A stretch of DNA of 64,000 nt from Burkholderia pseudomultivorans (GTDB taxonomy: Bacteria; Pseudomonadota; Gammaproteobacteria; Burkholderiales; Burkholderiaceae). Numbering within the stretch: the stretch's first letter is position 1; the number at the start of each line of letters is the position of its first letter. The position numbers and the translations under genes are program-made. The notes beneath the pieces were generated by a model. That model was not told the DNA's origin, ran no database searches, and was given only the letters and a program-made list of their open reading frames with translations. Below are positions 24,618 through 33,278 of the stretch, in pieces. The DNA is taken from contig NZ_CP013378.1 of assembly GCF_001718415.1 (NCBI RefSeq), forward strand, positions 2,604,001 through 2,668,000, in the 5' to 3' direction.

Positions 24618-25073
24618 ATGAACAGGCTCAGTCGCGCATGCCGTGTGCTCGTGCTGTGCGTGGCGGCCTGCTGCGTGCCGACGCAGCAGGCACATGCGCA
24701 GCACGCACGCCATGTCCCCCGCCAGGATGTCCACGGCAGGGACTTCCACGGGCGGGACTTTCGCCACTTCGCGCCGACGGAGCGGGCGCGGTGGCGGGGC
24801 GGTCGATGGGTCCAGGACTGGCACGGCGGGCGTTACGCGTGGTGGTGGATCGTCGACGGCTACTGGTACATTTATCCTGAACCGATGTATCCGTATCCGA
24901 CCTACATTCCGCCGGCGATCGTCGTTCAGCGGCCGCCGCCGACCCCGGCCCGGTTGCCGCCGGCACGCGCGTGGTACTACTGCAACGACCCGCGCGGATA
25001 CTATCCATATGTCGCGTCATGCAATGGCGTGTGGACCGCGGTTCCGTCGAGTCCGGACCCGGCGTCGCAATGA
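24618..25073 (+). CDS. Secreted Tyr/Trp/Pro-rich protein of unknown function
   Basis: 151 residues. A signal peptide is visible ('MNRLSRACRVLVLCVAACCV...QAHAQ'), followed by a His/Arg/Asp stretch with a repeat 'VHGRDFHGRDF'. A compact aromatic core follows ('WVQDWHGGRYAWWWIVDGYWYIYPEPMYPYP'), then a proline-rich linker and a terminal 'WYYCNDPRGYYPYVASCNGVW' module. This YYC-PxGYYPYVxxC-xxW motif recurs at the C-terminus of many proteobacterial envelope proteins and has no assigned function. It carries a perfect FNR box 57 bases upstream, so it is an envelope protein made at low oxygen. Confidence 0.8.
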   Translation: MNRLSRACRVLVLCVAACCVPTQQAHAQHARHVPRQDVHGRDFHGRDFRHFAPTERARWRGGRWVQDWHGGRYAWWWIVDGYWYIYPEPMYPYPTYIPPAIVVQRPPPTPARLPPARAWYYCNDPRGYYPYVASCNGVWTAVPSSPDPASQ

Positions 25074-25152
25074 CGGAAGCGACGCTCGTTCGCTGCGACG
25101 CGCCCGCGTACCGGCTGCTCGATTGCGTGCGAGCGACGCGGGAGGGCACATG

Positions 25153-26529
25153 ATGAACGGATCCTGGCCGGACGCTGACGTCGACGACGTGATGCTGACG
25201 GATTGGTATGAACTGACGATGATGCAGGCCTCGTTCGATGCTGGAATGAACGACATGGCCAGCTTCGAGTTCTTCGTCAGGGCGTTGCCCGAGCATCGGG
25301 CATTCCTGATGGCGGCGGGGCTGGCGCCCGTCCTCGACTATCTGTCGGGCCTGCGCTTTACGGCCGCCACCCTCGAGCGACTGGCCGCGACCGGACGTTT
25401 GCGAGCGGATTTCCTTGCGTCGCTCGCCGGCTTCCGCTTTACGGGCGCGGTCGACGCGATGCCGGAAGGTACCGTGTTCTTCGCCGACGAACCGATCCTG
25501 CGGATCACGGCGCCGCTTCGCGAGGCGCAGTTCGTCGAGAGCCGCGTGATGAACCTGCTCCATTACGCAACGCTGGTTGCGAGCAAGGCCGCACGCGCTG
25601 CGCTCGTCGCGCATGGCAGGTTGCTGGTCGACTTCGGCATGCGGCGCGCGCATGGCGCGGAGGCGGCGATGCTGTCCGCGCGGGCCAGCTACCTAGCGGG
25701 TTTCGCCGGCACGGCGACCCTGCTCGCGGGGGTGCGCTACGACATTCCCGTGTACGGCACGATGGCGCATTCATACGTCCAGGCGCACGACGACGAAGCG
25801 CTCGCGTTCGAGCACTTTGCGAGATCGCAGCCGGATAACGCGTTACTGCTGATCGATACGTACGATACGGAGCGCGCGGCGCACAAGGTCGTTGAACTCG
25901 CGCGGCGCCTTGCGTCCGATAACGTGCGCATCAAGGGCGTCCGGATCGACAGCGGCGATCTGGCGGCGCACGCGCGCAACGTGCGCGCGATACTCGATGA
26001 TGGCGGTCTGACGGAAGTGACGATCTTCGCGAGCGGTAATCTCGATGAAATCCGGCTGCGAGAGCTTGTCCATCAGCATGCGCCAATCGACGGTTTCGGA
26101 ATCGGTACACAGATGAGTACGTCGGCGGATGCACCGTGCCTCGACTGCGCGTACAAGCTCGTCGAGTATGCGGGCCGGCCGCGCTGCAAGCGGTCCGAGG
26201 GCAAGGCCACGCTACCCGGCGGCAAGCAGGTGTTCCGGCAATACGACCGGGACGGCCGAATCGCCGCCGACAGCCTCGGGCTCGACGGCGAGCGCAACGA
26301 CGGAACGCCGCTGTTGCGGCCCGTCATGATCGGCGGATCGCGGCTCGCGGCCCCCACGCTCGGCGAGAGCCGCATTCATGCAACGCGCGAACTGTCCACG
26401 CTGCCCGATTCGATGCAGGCGCTGGCGCCCGTCATGCCGATGCAGGCGGCAATTTCTCCGGCGCTGGCGGCACTCGTCGCGCAGGAGAATGCCAGGCTGG
26501 ACGCGCACGCGAGGCAGCAAGCGGCATGA
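25153..26529 (+). CDS. pncB: Nicotinate phosphoribosyltransferase
   Basis: Joins nicotinate to PRPP to make nicotinate mononucleotide, the salvage entry to NAD (EC 6.3.4.21). 458 residues. Family marks are 'LTDWYELTMMQASFDAGM', 'ASFEFFVRALPEHRAFLMAAGL', 'LVDFGMRRAHGAEAAMLSARASYLAGFAGTATLLAG', 'VYGTMAHSYVQAHDDE' with the phospho-accepting His region, 'VRIDSGDL' and 'GFGIGTQMSTS'. GGAGGG at 25141-25146 favours the ATG at 25153 over 25150. It is next to a (broken) PRPP synthetase gene, which would supply its co-substrate. NAD salvage fits a redox-stressed, non-growing state. Confidence 0.92.
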   Translation: MNGSWPDADVDDVMLTDWYELTMMQASFDAGMNDMASFEFFVRALPEHRAFLMAAGLAPVLDYLSGLRFTAATLERLAATGRLRADFLASLAGFRFTGAVDAMPEGTVFFADEPILRITAPLREAQFVESRVMNLLHYATLVASKAARAALVAHGRLLVDFGMRRAHGAEAAMLSARASYLAGFAGTATLLAGVRYDIPVYGTMAHSYVQAHDDEALAFEHFARSQPDNALLLIDTYDTERAAHKVVELARRLASDNVRIKGVRIDSGDLAAHARNVRAILDDGGLTEVTIFASGNLDEIRLRELVHQHAPIDGFGIGTQMSTSADAPCLDCAYKLVEYAGRPRCKRSEGKATLPGGKQVFRQYDRDGRIAADSLGLDGERNDGTPLLRPVMIGGSRLAAPTLGESRIHATRELSTLPDSMQALAPVMPMQAAISPALAALVAQENARLDAHARQQAA

Positions 26530-27429
26530 ACGATGCACGTATCCCGGTCGGCCGCGCAATCACGCTGAGCGACAAGATGGTCGCATTGCGAGCGCCTTCG
26601 GCCTGGCCAGACAGCACGCGATCGGTCGAGGCGGTGGAGACGGATTGTGCGCCGAGCGTGCGGCAATCCTCGGCCGTGCGGGCCGATGTCGTCCCGGTAC
26701 CGATCAGGTCGTCGACGATGACGGCGCAACGGCCGGCGATCTCGCCGACGATCGGCTTGGTCGTCACGATGCCGCCGCTGCGCAGCTTGCCGGCGAATGC
26801 CGCGTCGACCGGGCGCCCGATGCGCGTTTCCAGCCTCGCACGGAAATCCTCGGCCCGCCGCACTCCGCCTGCGTCGGGCGATACGACCACGACCGGCCGT
26901 TCGCCGGCTTGCGAGGCGAACCATTCGACCAGCATGCCGTTCGCCTCGAGATGCTCCGTCGGGCAGCGAAACGCGTTCTGGAACGCCGCGATGTTGTGAA
27001 TATCATATCGATCGCGACGACACGATCGACACCCACCGCTTCGAGCAACGTGGCGACATAGCGCGTGGATACCGGATCGCGTGGCTGAGAGCGGCGGTCC
27101 TTGCGCGAATAGCACAGGTAGGGTGTAACCGCACAGACGCGTGCGGCCGACGCGTCCTTCAACGCACCGATGAACAGCAGCAACCGGCACAGCTTGTCGT
27201 TGACGGAAATGCCTGGCTCTCCGTGCAGCGACTGAACGACGTAGACGTCGTGTCCGCGCACGCTGGCAAGCGCGCGCGTTTTGTGTTCACCGTCCTCGAA
27301 CGGACGTTCCTCGTGCGCGGCGAGCGTGACGCCGAGACGGGCTGCGATTCGTTCGCCGACCGCGCGACACGAGGCGAAGGCAAACAGGCTGAAAGGGAGT
27401 CGTTCCGTGGCATGGCTACCTCGATTCAT
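26432..27429 (-). pseudogene. Ribose-phosphate pyrophosphokinase, frameshifted
   Basis: The PRPP synthetase N-domain reads well from 27429 ('[42 protein letters not shown]', '[41 protein letters not shown]'). It then runs out of frame. The C-domain continues in a second frame ('[23 protein letters not shown]', '[21 protein letters not shown]', 'AVIVDDLIGTGTTSARTAEDC', the PRPP loop). At the junction the plus strand has ATATC-ATATC (27000-27009), a 5-bp tandem duplication that accounts for the shift. The second frame reaches a stop only at 26432, antisense to the pncB end, and its tail no longer looks like the family. The product is probably inactive. A housekeeping prs elsewhere would cover the need. 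Confidence 0.85.
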
Positions 27430-27452
27430 GCAGTCATCGATCGTCGCGCATC

Positions 27453-28412
27453 ATGACGCGCTTTGACGTGTTCAACGGTGATGCGGACGGCATCTGTTCG
27501 CTTCATCAGCTCCGGCTCGAGATGCCGGCCGAGTCGGTGCTCGTGACGGGGCCCAAGCGCGACATCGCGCTGCTCGCGCGCGTGTCGGCCGCCAGAGGCG
27601 ACTTCGTCACCGTGCTGGACGTTTCGCTCGACGTGAACCGCACGGCGCTCGATGCGTTGCTGGCGCGCGGGGTCGATGTCGACTATTTCGATCACCACAT
27701 GCCCGGCGCCGTGCCCGACCATCCGCGCCTTCACGCGCATGTCGACACGGCGCCGGACACCTGTACGAGTGTCATCGTCGACCGGTACCTGGCGGGCCGG
27801 CAGCGAATCTGGGCGGTGGTCGGCGCCTACGGGGACAATCTGGTCGGCGTGGCCGGCAGGCTCGCCGCCGCTTGCGGCCTGACCGACGCCGATGCCTACC
27901 GTCTGCAGGTGCTCGGCGAATCCGTCAATTACAACGGTTACGGCGATTGCCCGGACGACCTCTTCATGGCACCGCTGGCCGTATACACGGCGGTGCGGCC
28001 ATATGCGGACCCACTCGAGTTCGCGAAGTCGCCGCTTGCGCGGCGGCTCGACGCCAACCGGCGACGCGATATCGCGCGTGCGGAGCGACAGCGCGCGAAC
28101 ATCGCGCTGCCGGGAGCGGACGTCTATATCCTCCCCGACACGCGCTGGGCGCGTCGCGTGCGCGGCGTTTTCGCCAATCGGCTCGCGCGTGGCGACGCGA
28201 CACGCGCTCACGCGGTGCTGACGGTGTCGGCCTCGGGTGGGTACATCGTCAGCGTTCGCGCGCCCGTCGCCGCACCGTACGGCGCCGATCGTCTTTGTCG
28301 CGCATTTCCGGGGGGCGGCGGCCGTGAAGGGGCGGCCGGCATCAACGGGCTCGCGCCGGAGCGCCTCGACGCGTTCGTCGCGGCGCTCGCGAACGCGTAC
28401 CCCGCCGCGTGA
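27453..28412 (+). CDS. DHH-family phosphoesterase
   Basis: 319-residue protein of the DHH phosphoesterase superfamily (RecJ, cyclic-di-nucleotide and nanoRNA hydrolases). Metal-binding motifs are 'DVFNGDADGICSLHQL' (motif I, D-x-D), 'VTVLDVSLD' (motif II) and 'VDYFDHHMPG' (motif III, DHH). The C-terminal glycine-rich 'CRAFPGGGGREGAAGINGL' matches the DHHA1 substrate-binding signature. It could cleave short oligonucleotides or nucleotide second messengers. Its start lies only 23 bases from the divergent PRPP synthetase start, leaving almost no promoter space. Confidence 0.88.
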   Translation: MTRFDVFNGDADGICSLHQLRLEMPAESVLVTGPKRDIALLARVSAARGDFVTVLDVSLDVNRTALDALLARGVDVDYFDHHMPGAVPDHPRLHAHVDTAPDTCTSVIVDRYLAGRQRIWAVVGAYGDNLVGVAGRLAAACGLTDADAYRLQVLGESVNYNGYGDCPDDLFMAPLAVYTAVRPYADPLEFAKSPLARRLDANRRRDIARAERQRANIALPGADVYILPDTRWARRVRGVFANRLARGDATRAHAVLTVSASGGYIVSVRAPVAAPYGADRLCRAFPGGGGREGAAGINGLAPERLDAFVAALANAYPAA

Positions 28413-28539
28413 ACCGACGCAGGCACGCTCGTCGGTGCGGGACGGCATGGCCGGAACGAGTGTCATCGGGATGCTCCTGAACGGTGGCCGTTGCGCGCAA
28501 AGACTCGCTGCAATCGTGGCGCCGCGCAATGCGGGGCGG

Positions 28540-28553
28540 TTGATGCATGTCAA
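28540..28553. promoter_or_regulatory. FNR/ANR box (perfect)
   Basis: TTGAT-GCAT-GTCAA, 58 bases before the GTG start (28612) of the ABC permease. An upstream in-frame ATG at 28543 lies inside this box and is therefore unlikely to be the start. Confidence 0.8.
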
Positions 28554-28611
28554 GCGTGCCGGCCGCTCCGCCCGGGAAGATGAACCGCCATCACCGGTGG
28601 GGAGAGAGGTC

Positions 28612-30345
28612 GTGGAGCACCATGCGGAGGTATTGCGGGGCGGGCGCTGGACGCTGCCCGTGCCGGGCTGGCGGGATCTCGCCGCGATGCTGATCGTGGT
28701 CGGTTTCCTGTTACTGGCCGGCATCTCGGCGCGCCAGATGGGCGGCCCGCTGGCGGTGGCGCATCCGCCGGCCATTTCGCTGTCGCCAGCGGCGCTGCCC
28801 GGCTACACGCTGCGCACCGTCGCGCGCATGTTCGCGGCATTGCTCGCGTCGATCGTGTTCACGTTCGTCTACGCGACCACGGCGGCGCGCAGCCGTCGCG
28901 CCGAGCGCGTGCTGATCCCGCTGCTTGACGTATTGCAGTCGGTGCCGATCCTCGGCTATCTGTCGTTTACGGTGCTGTTTTTCCTGTCGCTGTTTCCGGG
29001 GCGGATCCTCGGCGCCGAGTGCGCGGCGATCTTCGCGATCTTCACCAGCCAGGCGTGGAACATGACGTTCAGCTTCTATCAGGCGCTGCGCACGGTGCCG
29101 CTCGATCTCGACGAAGCCAGTCGCAGCTTCCGGCTGTCCGCATGGCAGCGCTTCTGGCGCCTCGACGTGCCGTTCGCGATGCCGGGACTCGTCTGGAACG
29201 CGATGATGTCGATGTCGGGCGGCTGGTTTTTCGTGGTCGCATCCGAGGCGATCGCGGTCGGCAACCTGCACGTCGACCTGCCGGGCGTCGGCGCCTACGT
29301 CGCGCAGGCGATCGCGAACCGCGACCTCGCTGCCGTGGGCTGGGCGATCGTCGCGATGAGCGTCGCGATCGTCCTGTACGACCAGTTGCTGTTCGGGCCG
29401 CTGGTCGCGTGGTCGGAACGGTTCCGCTATGGCGATGCCGCGCCCACGGTCGCGTCGCGCAGCTGGATGCTCGACCTGTTCCACCGATCCAGATGGATGG
29501 GCCGTGCGAGCGGCCCGGTCCGGGCGCTGCTGCGCCGTGCGGCGCGCGCGCGGCTGCGCGGGTTCATGTCGGCATGGCGCGACCGGATCGTGCTGCCGCC
29601 ACGCACGGGCGACGTGCTCTGGTTCGCGCTGTGCGGCGCGGGATGCGCGTATGCGGCGTACGAACTGTTCCGGCTCGGCCGCGCGACGCTCACCTGGACG
29701 GACCTGCGCGTCGTCGCAAGCGAAGGAGGGCTCACGTTCGTCCGCGTGACGGTGCTGGTCACCCTCGCATCGATGATCTGGGTGCCGATCGGCATCGCGA
29801 TCGGCCTCCGGCCGGGCGTGGCCGCCCGCATCCAGCCGGTCACGCAGTTCCTCGCCGCGTTTCCGGCCAACCTGCTGTTTCCGGTCGCGGTGTTCGCGAT
29901 CGTGCGCCTGCGGCTCGAACCCGACATCTGGTTGTGCCCGCTGATGATATTGGGCGCGCAATGGTATGTGCTGTTCAACGTGATCGCCGGGGCGAGCGCA
30001 TTCCCGGCCGACCTGCGCGAAGCGGCCGCATGCTTCCGCGTGCGGCCGGCGACCTGGTGGCGACACGTCATGCTGCCGGGCGTCCTGCCGTATTTCGTGA
30101 CGGGCGCGATTACCGCGTCGGGCGGCGCATGGAACGCGAGCATCGTCGCCGAGACCGTGAGCTGGGGCAGCACACGCCTGGATGCCGGCGGACTCGGCGC
30201 CTATATCGCGCGGATGACGGACGCCGGCGACTATCCGCGCATCGCGCTCGGCGTCGCCGTGATGTCGCTGCTCGTGATCGCGACCAACCGGCTCGTGTGG
30301 CGCCCGATGTACGCGTTCGCGGAACGCCGCACACGGCTCGATTGA
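28612..30345 (+). CDS. ABC transporter permease, two fused permease domains (NitT/TauT type)
   Basis: 577 residues containing two binding-protein-dependent permease modules in tandem. The first has 'LDVLQSVPILGYLSF', 'WNMTFSFYQALRTVPLDLDEASRSFRLSAWQRFWRLDVPFAMPGLVWN' (an EAA loop). The second has 'FLAAFPANLLFPVAVF' and 'VLFNVIAGASAFPADLREAAACFRVRPATWWRHVMLPGVLPYFVTG'. Around 12 membrane helices are seen. GTG at 28612 is chosen from GGGGAGAGAGG just upstream and from the FNR box at 28540. The ATPase gene follows after 35 bases. No periplasmic binding protein gene is nearby, which is unusual. The family includes nitrate, sulfonate and taurine importers, but the substrate here is unknown. Confidence 0.9.
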   Translation: MEHHAEVLRGGRWTLPVPGWRDLAAMLIVVGFLLLAGISARQMGGPLAVAHPPAISLSPAALPGYTLRTVARMFAALLASIVFTFVYATTAARSRRAERVLIPLLDVLQSVPILGYLSFTVLFFLSLFPGRILGAECAAIFAIFTSQAWNMTFSFYQALRTVPLDLDEASRSFRLSAWQRFWRLDVPFAMPGLVWNAMMSMSGGWFFVVASEAIAVGNLHVDLPGVGAYVAQAIANRDLAAVGWAIVAMSVAIVLYDQLLFGPLVAWSERFRYGDAAPTVASRSWMLDLFHRSRWMGRASGPVRALLRRAARARLRGFMSAWRDRIVLPPRTGDVLWFALCGAGCAYAAYELFRLGRATLTWTDLRVVASEGGLTFVRVTVLVTLASMIWVPIGIAIGLRPGVAARIQPVTQFLAAFPANLLFPVAVFAIVRLRLEPDIWLCPLMILGAQWYVLFNVIAGASAFPADLREAAACFRVRPATWWRHVMLPGVLPYFVTGAITASGGAWNASIVAETVSWGSTRLDAGGLGAYIARMTDAGDYPRIALGVAVMSLLVIATNRLVWRPMYAFAERRTRLD

Positions 30346-30380
30346 GCCCTCGATCGATCATTTACTCACGGGAGACCCGC

Positions 30381-31724
30381 GTGCCCAACCTTAGCGAATG
30401 CACGGAAGGGAACGTCGCGAGCGCGGCTGCGCCGACTTCGGCGGAGGCGGCCGTCGTGCTCGAGATGCGCGCCGTATGCCAGTCGTTCACGAAGCCGTCC
30501 GGCGAACCGCTGCACGTGCTGGCCGATATCGACCTCGCGTTGCATGAAGGCGAGATCCTGGGGTTGCTGGGCCGCTCGGGCTCGGGCAAATCCACGCTGC
30601 TGAGAATCGCCGGCGGGCTCGTCAAGCCCTCGTCCGGCGCGGTGACCTATCGCGGTGCACCGCTCGCCGGTCCGACCGACGGCATCGCGGTGGTATTCCA
30701 GACCTTCGCGCTGTACCCGTGGCTGACCGTCATCGAAAACGTCGAGCTTGGCCTCGACGCGCAGGGCCTGGCGTCAGAGGACGCACGCGCACGCGCGGCC
30801 GCCGCGATCGAGCTGATCGGTCTCGACGGGTTCGAATCGGCGTTTCCCCGCGAGCTGTCGGGCGGCATGCGTCAGCGGGTCGGATTCGCCCGCGCGCTCG
30901 TCAGCGAACCCGTGCTGATGTTGATGGACGAGCCGTTCTCGGCGCTCGACGTGCTGACCGCAGAAACGCTGCGCACCGATTTTCTCGACCTGTGGAACGC
31001 GCACCAGCTGTCGATCCGGTCGGTGCTGATGGTGACGCATAACATCGAGGAAGCCGTGCTCATGTGCGATCGCATTCTGGTGCTCGGCGCTGGTCCGGCG
31101 CGCATCGAGGCGACGCTGAACGTGCCGCTGCCGCGTCCGCGCAGTCGGCATGATCCGGCCGTTCAGGCGATCGTCGGCAAGATCTATGCGACGCTGACCG
31201 CACGCATCACCGACGCGACGGCGGGCCGGGCGGCGACGGGCAGTGCGCTGGCCATGAAGCTGCCCGACGTGTCGAGCCACCATCTCGCCGGATTCGTCGA
31301 CGCGCTCGCGGCCGCTCCGTACGACGGCCATGCGGAGCTCGGCACGATTGCATCGGCGCTCGCGCTGCGGACCGACGCGCTGTATTCGACGGCGGCCGCG
31401 CTTCATCTGCTCGCGTTTGCCGAATGGCACGACCGGACCATCCGGCTGAGTGCCGCGGGCCATGTGTTCGCGCAAAGCGACGACGATGCGCGGCGGCGTC
31501 TGTTCAGCGAACATCTCGTCCGGTTCGTGCCGCTCGCCGCGCATATCGACGAGGTGCTGGGCGAGCGCGAAGGGCATCGCGCGCCGCGCGAGCGTTTCGA
31601 GCTCGAACTCGAGGATCATCTCGATCCGCGCAGCGCGGACCAGGCACTGCGGGTCGTGACCGACTGGGGCCGCTACGCGGGACTGTTCGACTACGACGAC
31701 CATACCCGGACGTTCGGCCGTTGA
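30381..31724 (+). CDS. ABC transporter ATPase with C-terminal AAA-associated domain
   Basis: 447 residues. The ATPase domain is at about residues 28-265: Walker A 'GLLGRSGSGKST', Q-loop 'VVFQTFALYPW', signature 'LSGGMRQRVGFARAL', Walker B 'LMLMDEPFSAL', H-loop 'VTHN'. About 170 extra residues follow ('MKLPDVSSHHLAGFVDALAAAPYDGHAELGTIASALAL...RFELELEDHLDPRSADQALRVVTDWGRYAGLFDYDD'). This is the AAA-associated C-terminal domain found in some NitT/TauT-type ATPases, winged-helix-like and probably regulatory. The GTG start has GGAG 6 bases upstream. It pairs with the fused permease. Confidence 0.9.
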   Translation: MPNLSECTEGNVASAAAPTSAEAAVVLEMRAVCQSFTKPSGEPLHVLADIDLALHEGEILGLLGRSGSGKSTLLRIAGGLVKPSSGAVTYRGAPLAGPTDGIAVVFQTFALYPWLTVIENVELGLDAQGLASEDARARAAAAIELIGLDGFESAFPRELSGGMRQRVGFARALVSEPVLMLMDEPFSALDVLTAETLRTDFLDLWNAHQLSIRSVLMVTHNIEEAVLMCDRILVLGAGPARIEATLNVPLPRPRSRHDPAVQAIVGKIYATLTARITDATAGRAATGSALAMKLPDVSSHHLAGFVDALAAAPYDGHAELGTIASALALRTDALYSTAAALHLLAFAEWHDRTIRLSAAGHVFAQSDDDARRRLFSEHLVRFVPLAAHIDEVLGEREGHRAPRERFELELEDHLDPRSADQALRVVTDWGRYAGLFDYDDHTRTFGR

Positions 31725-31752
31725 CCGTTCGGGCCGCACGTCGGCTACGTGC

Positions 31753-31766
31753 TTGATCGGCATCAA
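31753..31766. promoter_or_regulatory. FNR/ANR box (perfect, canonical TTGAT-N4-ATCAA)
   Basis: TTGAT-CGGC-ATCAA, 111 bases before the unknown 154-residue protein at 31878 and 29 bases after the ABC ATPase stop. Confidence 0.85.
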
Positions 31767-31877
31767 GCGTCGCGCGGCGGCGCGTGCGACGCTGGAAGAA
31801 CCGTCGACGCGACCGCGTCGATCCGGCAGACAAGCTCCGCAACTCGACATCAATGACCGTTCACGGGAGGACTGACC

Positions 31878-32342
31878 ATGAACTGGCTTTCCGAATACTT
31901 CGCCCAGCGCACGAGCCCGCTGTCGCTTTCGCTCTGGGCTCATCCGCCGCTCGCGCTCGGGCCCGACGGCCCGATCTGTCGCGAGCCTTACCGCCTGCCG
32001 TATCCGGGTGTTGAACTCGTTTTCACGCCGGCGGAGGCGGTCGAACGCGGCGGGAGGACCTACACGCTGCCGGCGCGTTACGACTCCCGCGGGCTGCTTG
32101 CCGCGCGCAGCACGGCGCACGACGAGGCCGCGTCGTTCTTCCGCGAGGTGACGATTTTTGCGCCATCGCAGTTCAATCGCGACTTCGTCGTGACGGTCAA
32201 TGGCGAATTTTCTTTCGTGCCGACGTTCTGGCAGGACGGGTCGCCCGGTTTTTCGGGCGTCTGCGTGCCTGCGGGGAGCGGTCGCACGACAGGCGAGAGA
32301 GCCGGCCCGCCGTGGCTGTTCCAGGGATATCTCAGCATCTAG
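31878..32342 (+). CDS. Unknown 154-residue protein under an FNR box
   Basis: No recognised domain. The protein is rich in aromatic residues and prolines, with no signal peptide or membrane segment ('MNWLSEYFAQRTSPLSLSLW', 'PYRLPYPGVELVFTPAEAVERGG', 'DFVVTVNGEFSFVPTFWQDG', end 'PPWLFQGYLSI'). A strong ribosome site GGGAGG precedes the ATG, and its own upstream gap holds the most canonical FNR box in the window. It is therefore very likely a single-gene transcription unit induced by oxygen loss. The function is unknown. Confidence 0.75.
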   Translation: MNWLSEYFAQRTSPLSLSLWAHPPLALGPDGPICREPYRLPYPGVELVFTPAEAVERGGRTYTLPARYDSRGLLAARSTAHDEAASFFREVTIFAPSQFNRDFVVTVNGEFSFVPTFWQDGSPGFSGVCVPAGSGRTTGERAGPPWLFQGYLSI

Positions 32343-32376
32343 TTCGCGCCATCGGCGGGATCGACGGGAACACGCG

Positions 32377-32970
32377 TCACGCGCGCTCGTCCGCGCGTTT
32401 TCGCCAGAAGGCGAGGCATACGAGCGCGCCGAGCATGCCGCCGAGATGGGCGAAATGCGCGACGCCGCTCGTGTCGCCGCTGAGCCCGGACAGCAATTCG
32501 GTCAACGCATAACCGGTCGCGAAGAGCCATGCGGGCATCGGTACCGGCGGAAACAGCAGCACGACGCGCCGTTTCGGAAACAGCACGGCGTAGGCGATCA
32601 GCGCGCCGAACACACCGGCCGACGCACCGACGGTCGGCGCGTCGCTGGGCGGCAGCGCGCGGATCACAGCGAGCTGCGTGATCGCGCCGGCCAGCACACT
32701 CGCAAGATAGAGCGCGAGAAAGCGCGCACGCCCGAGCACGCGTTCAACGTCGCGACCGAACATGTAGAGCCCGAACATGTTGAACGCGATGTGGGCGAGA
32801 CTGGCATGCAGCACGCTGTAGGTCAGCAGCTGCCAGACGTGGAAATCCGGTGTTGCCGGTGCGCCTGGTCGTGCGGGCGGCCACAGCGCGAACTGGTCGA
32901 TGAGCATCGGCCAGCCGCTCGCCTCGGCGATAAACACAGCGACATTCACCAAAATCAACGCGTACGTCAT
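32377..32970 (-). CDS. Rhomboid-family intramembrane serine protease
   Basis: 197 residues, six membrane helices. The rhomboid signature is complete: 'HIAFNMFGLYMFG' after helix 1 (N of the oxyanion hole), the catalytic Ser in 'VGASAGVFGALIAYA' (GxSG) and the catalytic His in 'VAHFAHLGGMLGAL'. It cleaves transmembrane substrates within the bilayer, and its target is unknown. It runs convergently with the 154-residue unknown protein, 34 bases apart. Confidence 0.92.
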   Translation of the reverse strand: MTYALILVNVAVFIAEASGWPMLIDQFALWPPARPGAPATPDFHVWQLLTYSVLHASLAHIAFNMFGLYMFGRDVERVLGRARFLALYLASVLAGAITQLAVIRALPPSDAPTVGASAGVFGALIAYAVLFPKRRVVLLFPPVPMPAWLFATGYALTELLSGLSGDTSGVAHFAHLGGMLGALVCLAFWRKRADERA

Positions 32971-33278
32971 GGCGAAGGAATCCGAGGGAGAGGTGACGTT
33001 GCCGGCCAGCGGTGCAGACGGATCCGAATTTCACGACATACCGTCACGTTAGCGATGCCGCGTGCATGACCGTTGCGGCAGATCATGGACGTCGCCACTT
33101 GCCGCTTTCCGGCCGAACCAGACTACCCCGTACGCGTCAACCGTCGACGGCGAGCAGCAGGTTGACGTGCGTCAAGGCCGCCTGGGGCGCCGCGCTTACC
33201 CTGAATTCGGGAAACATGCGTCGCCGCGGGGCGGTGCGCATGCGTATCCTCCACGCAAAGGACAACGGGAGCGTCATC
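32971..33278. other. Divergent regulatory gap between rhomboid and CBS genes
   Basis: 308 bases with no convincing gene. It holds a perfect FNR box at 33162-33175, closer to the CBS gene (103 bases) than to the rhomboid gene (192 bases). A frame in line with the CBS protein is open back to 33012 but has no family support. Confidence 0.5.
33162..33175. promoter_or_regulatory. FNR/ANR box (perfect)
   Basis: TTGAC-GTGC-GTCAA, 103 bases before the CBS protein start at 33279. Confidence 0.8.

Noticed and set aside
27463..27475. TTGACGTGTTCAA near the DHH gene start
   Set aside because: Looks like an FNR box but is 13 bases long (spacing of 3), and lies inside the coding start of the DHH gene.
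28711..30066. 451-codon minus-strand ORF across the ABC permease
   Set aside because: Antisense to a well supported two-domain permease; no domain and repetitive Arg/Gln composition.
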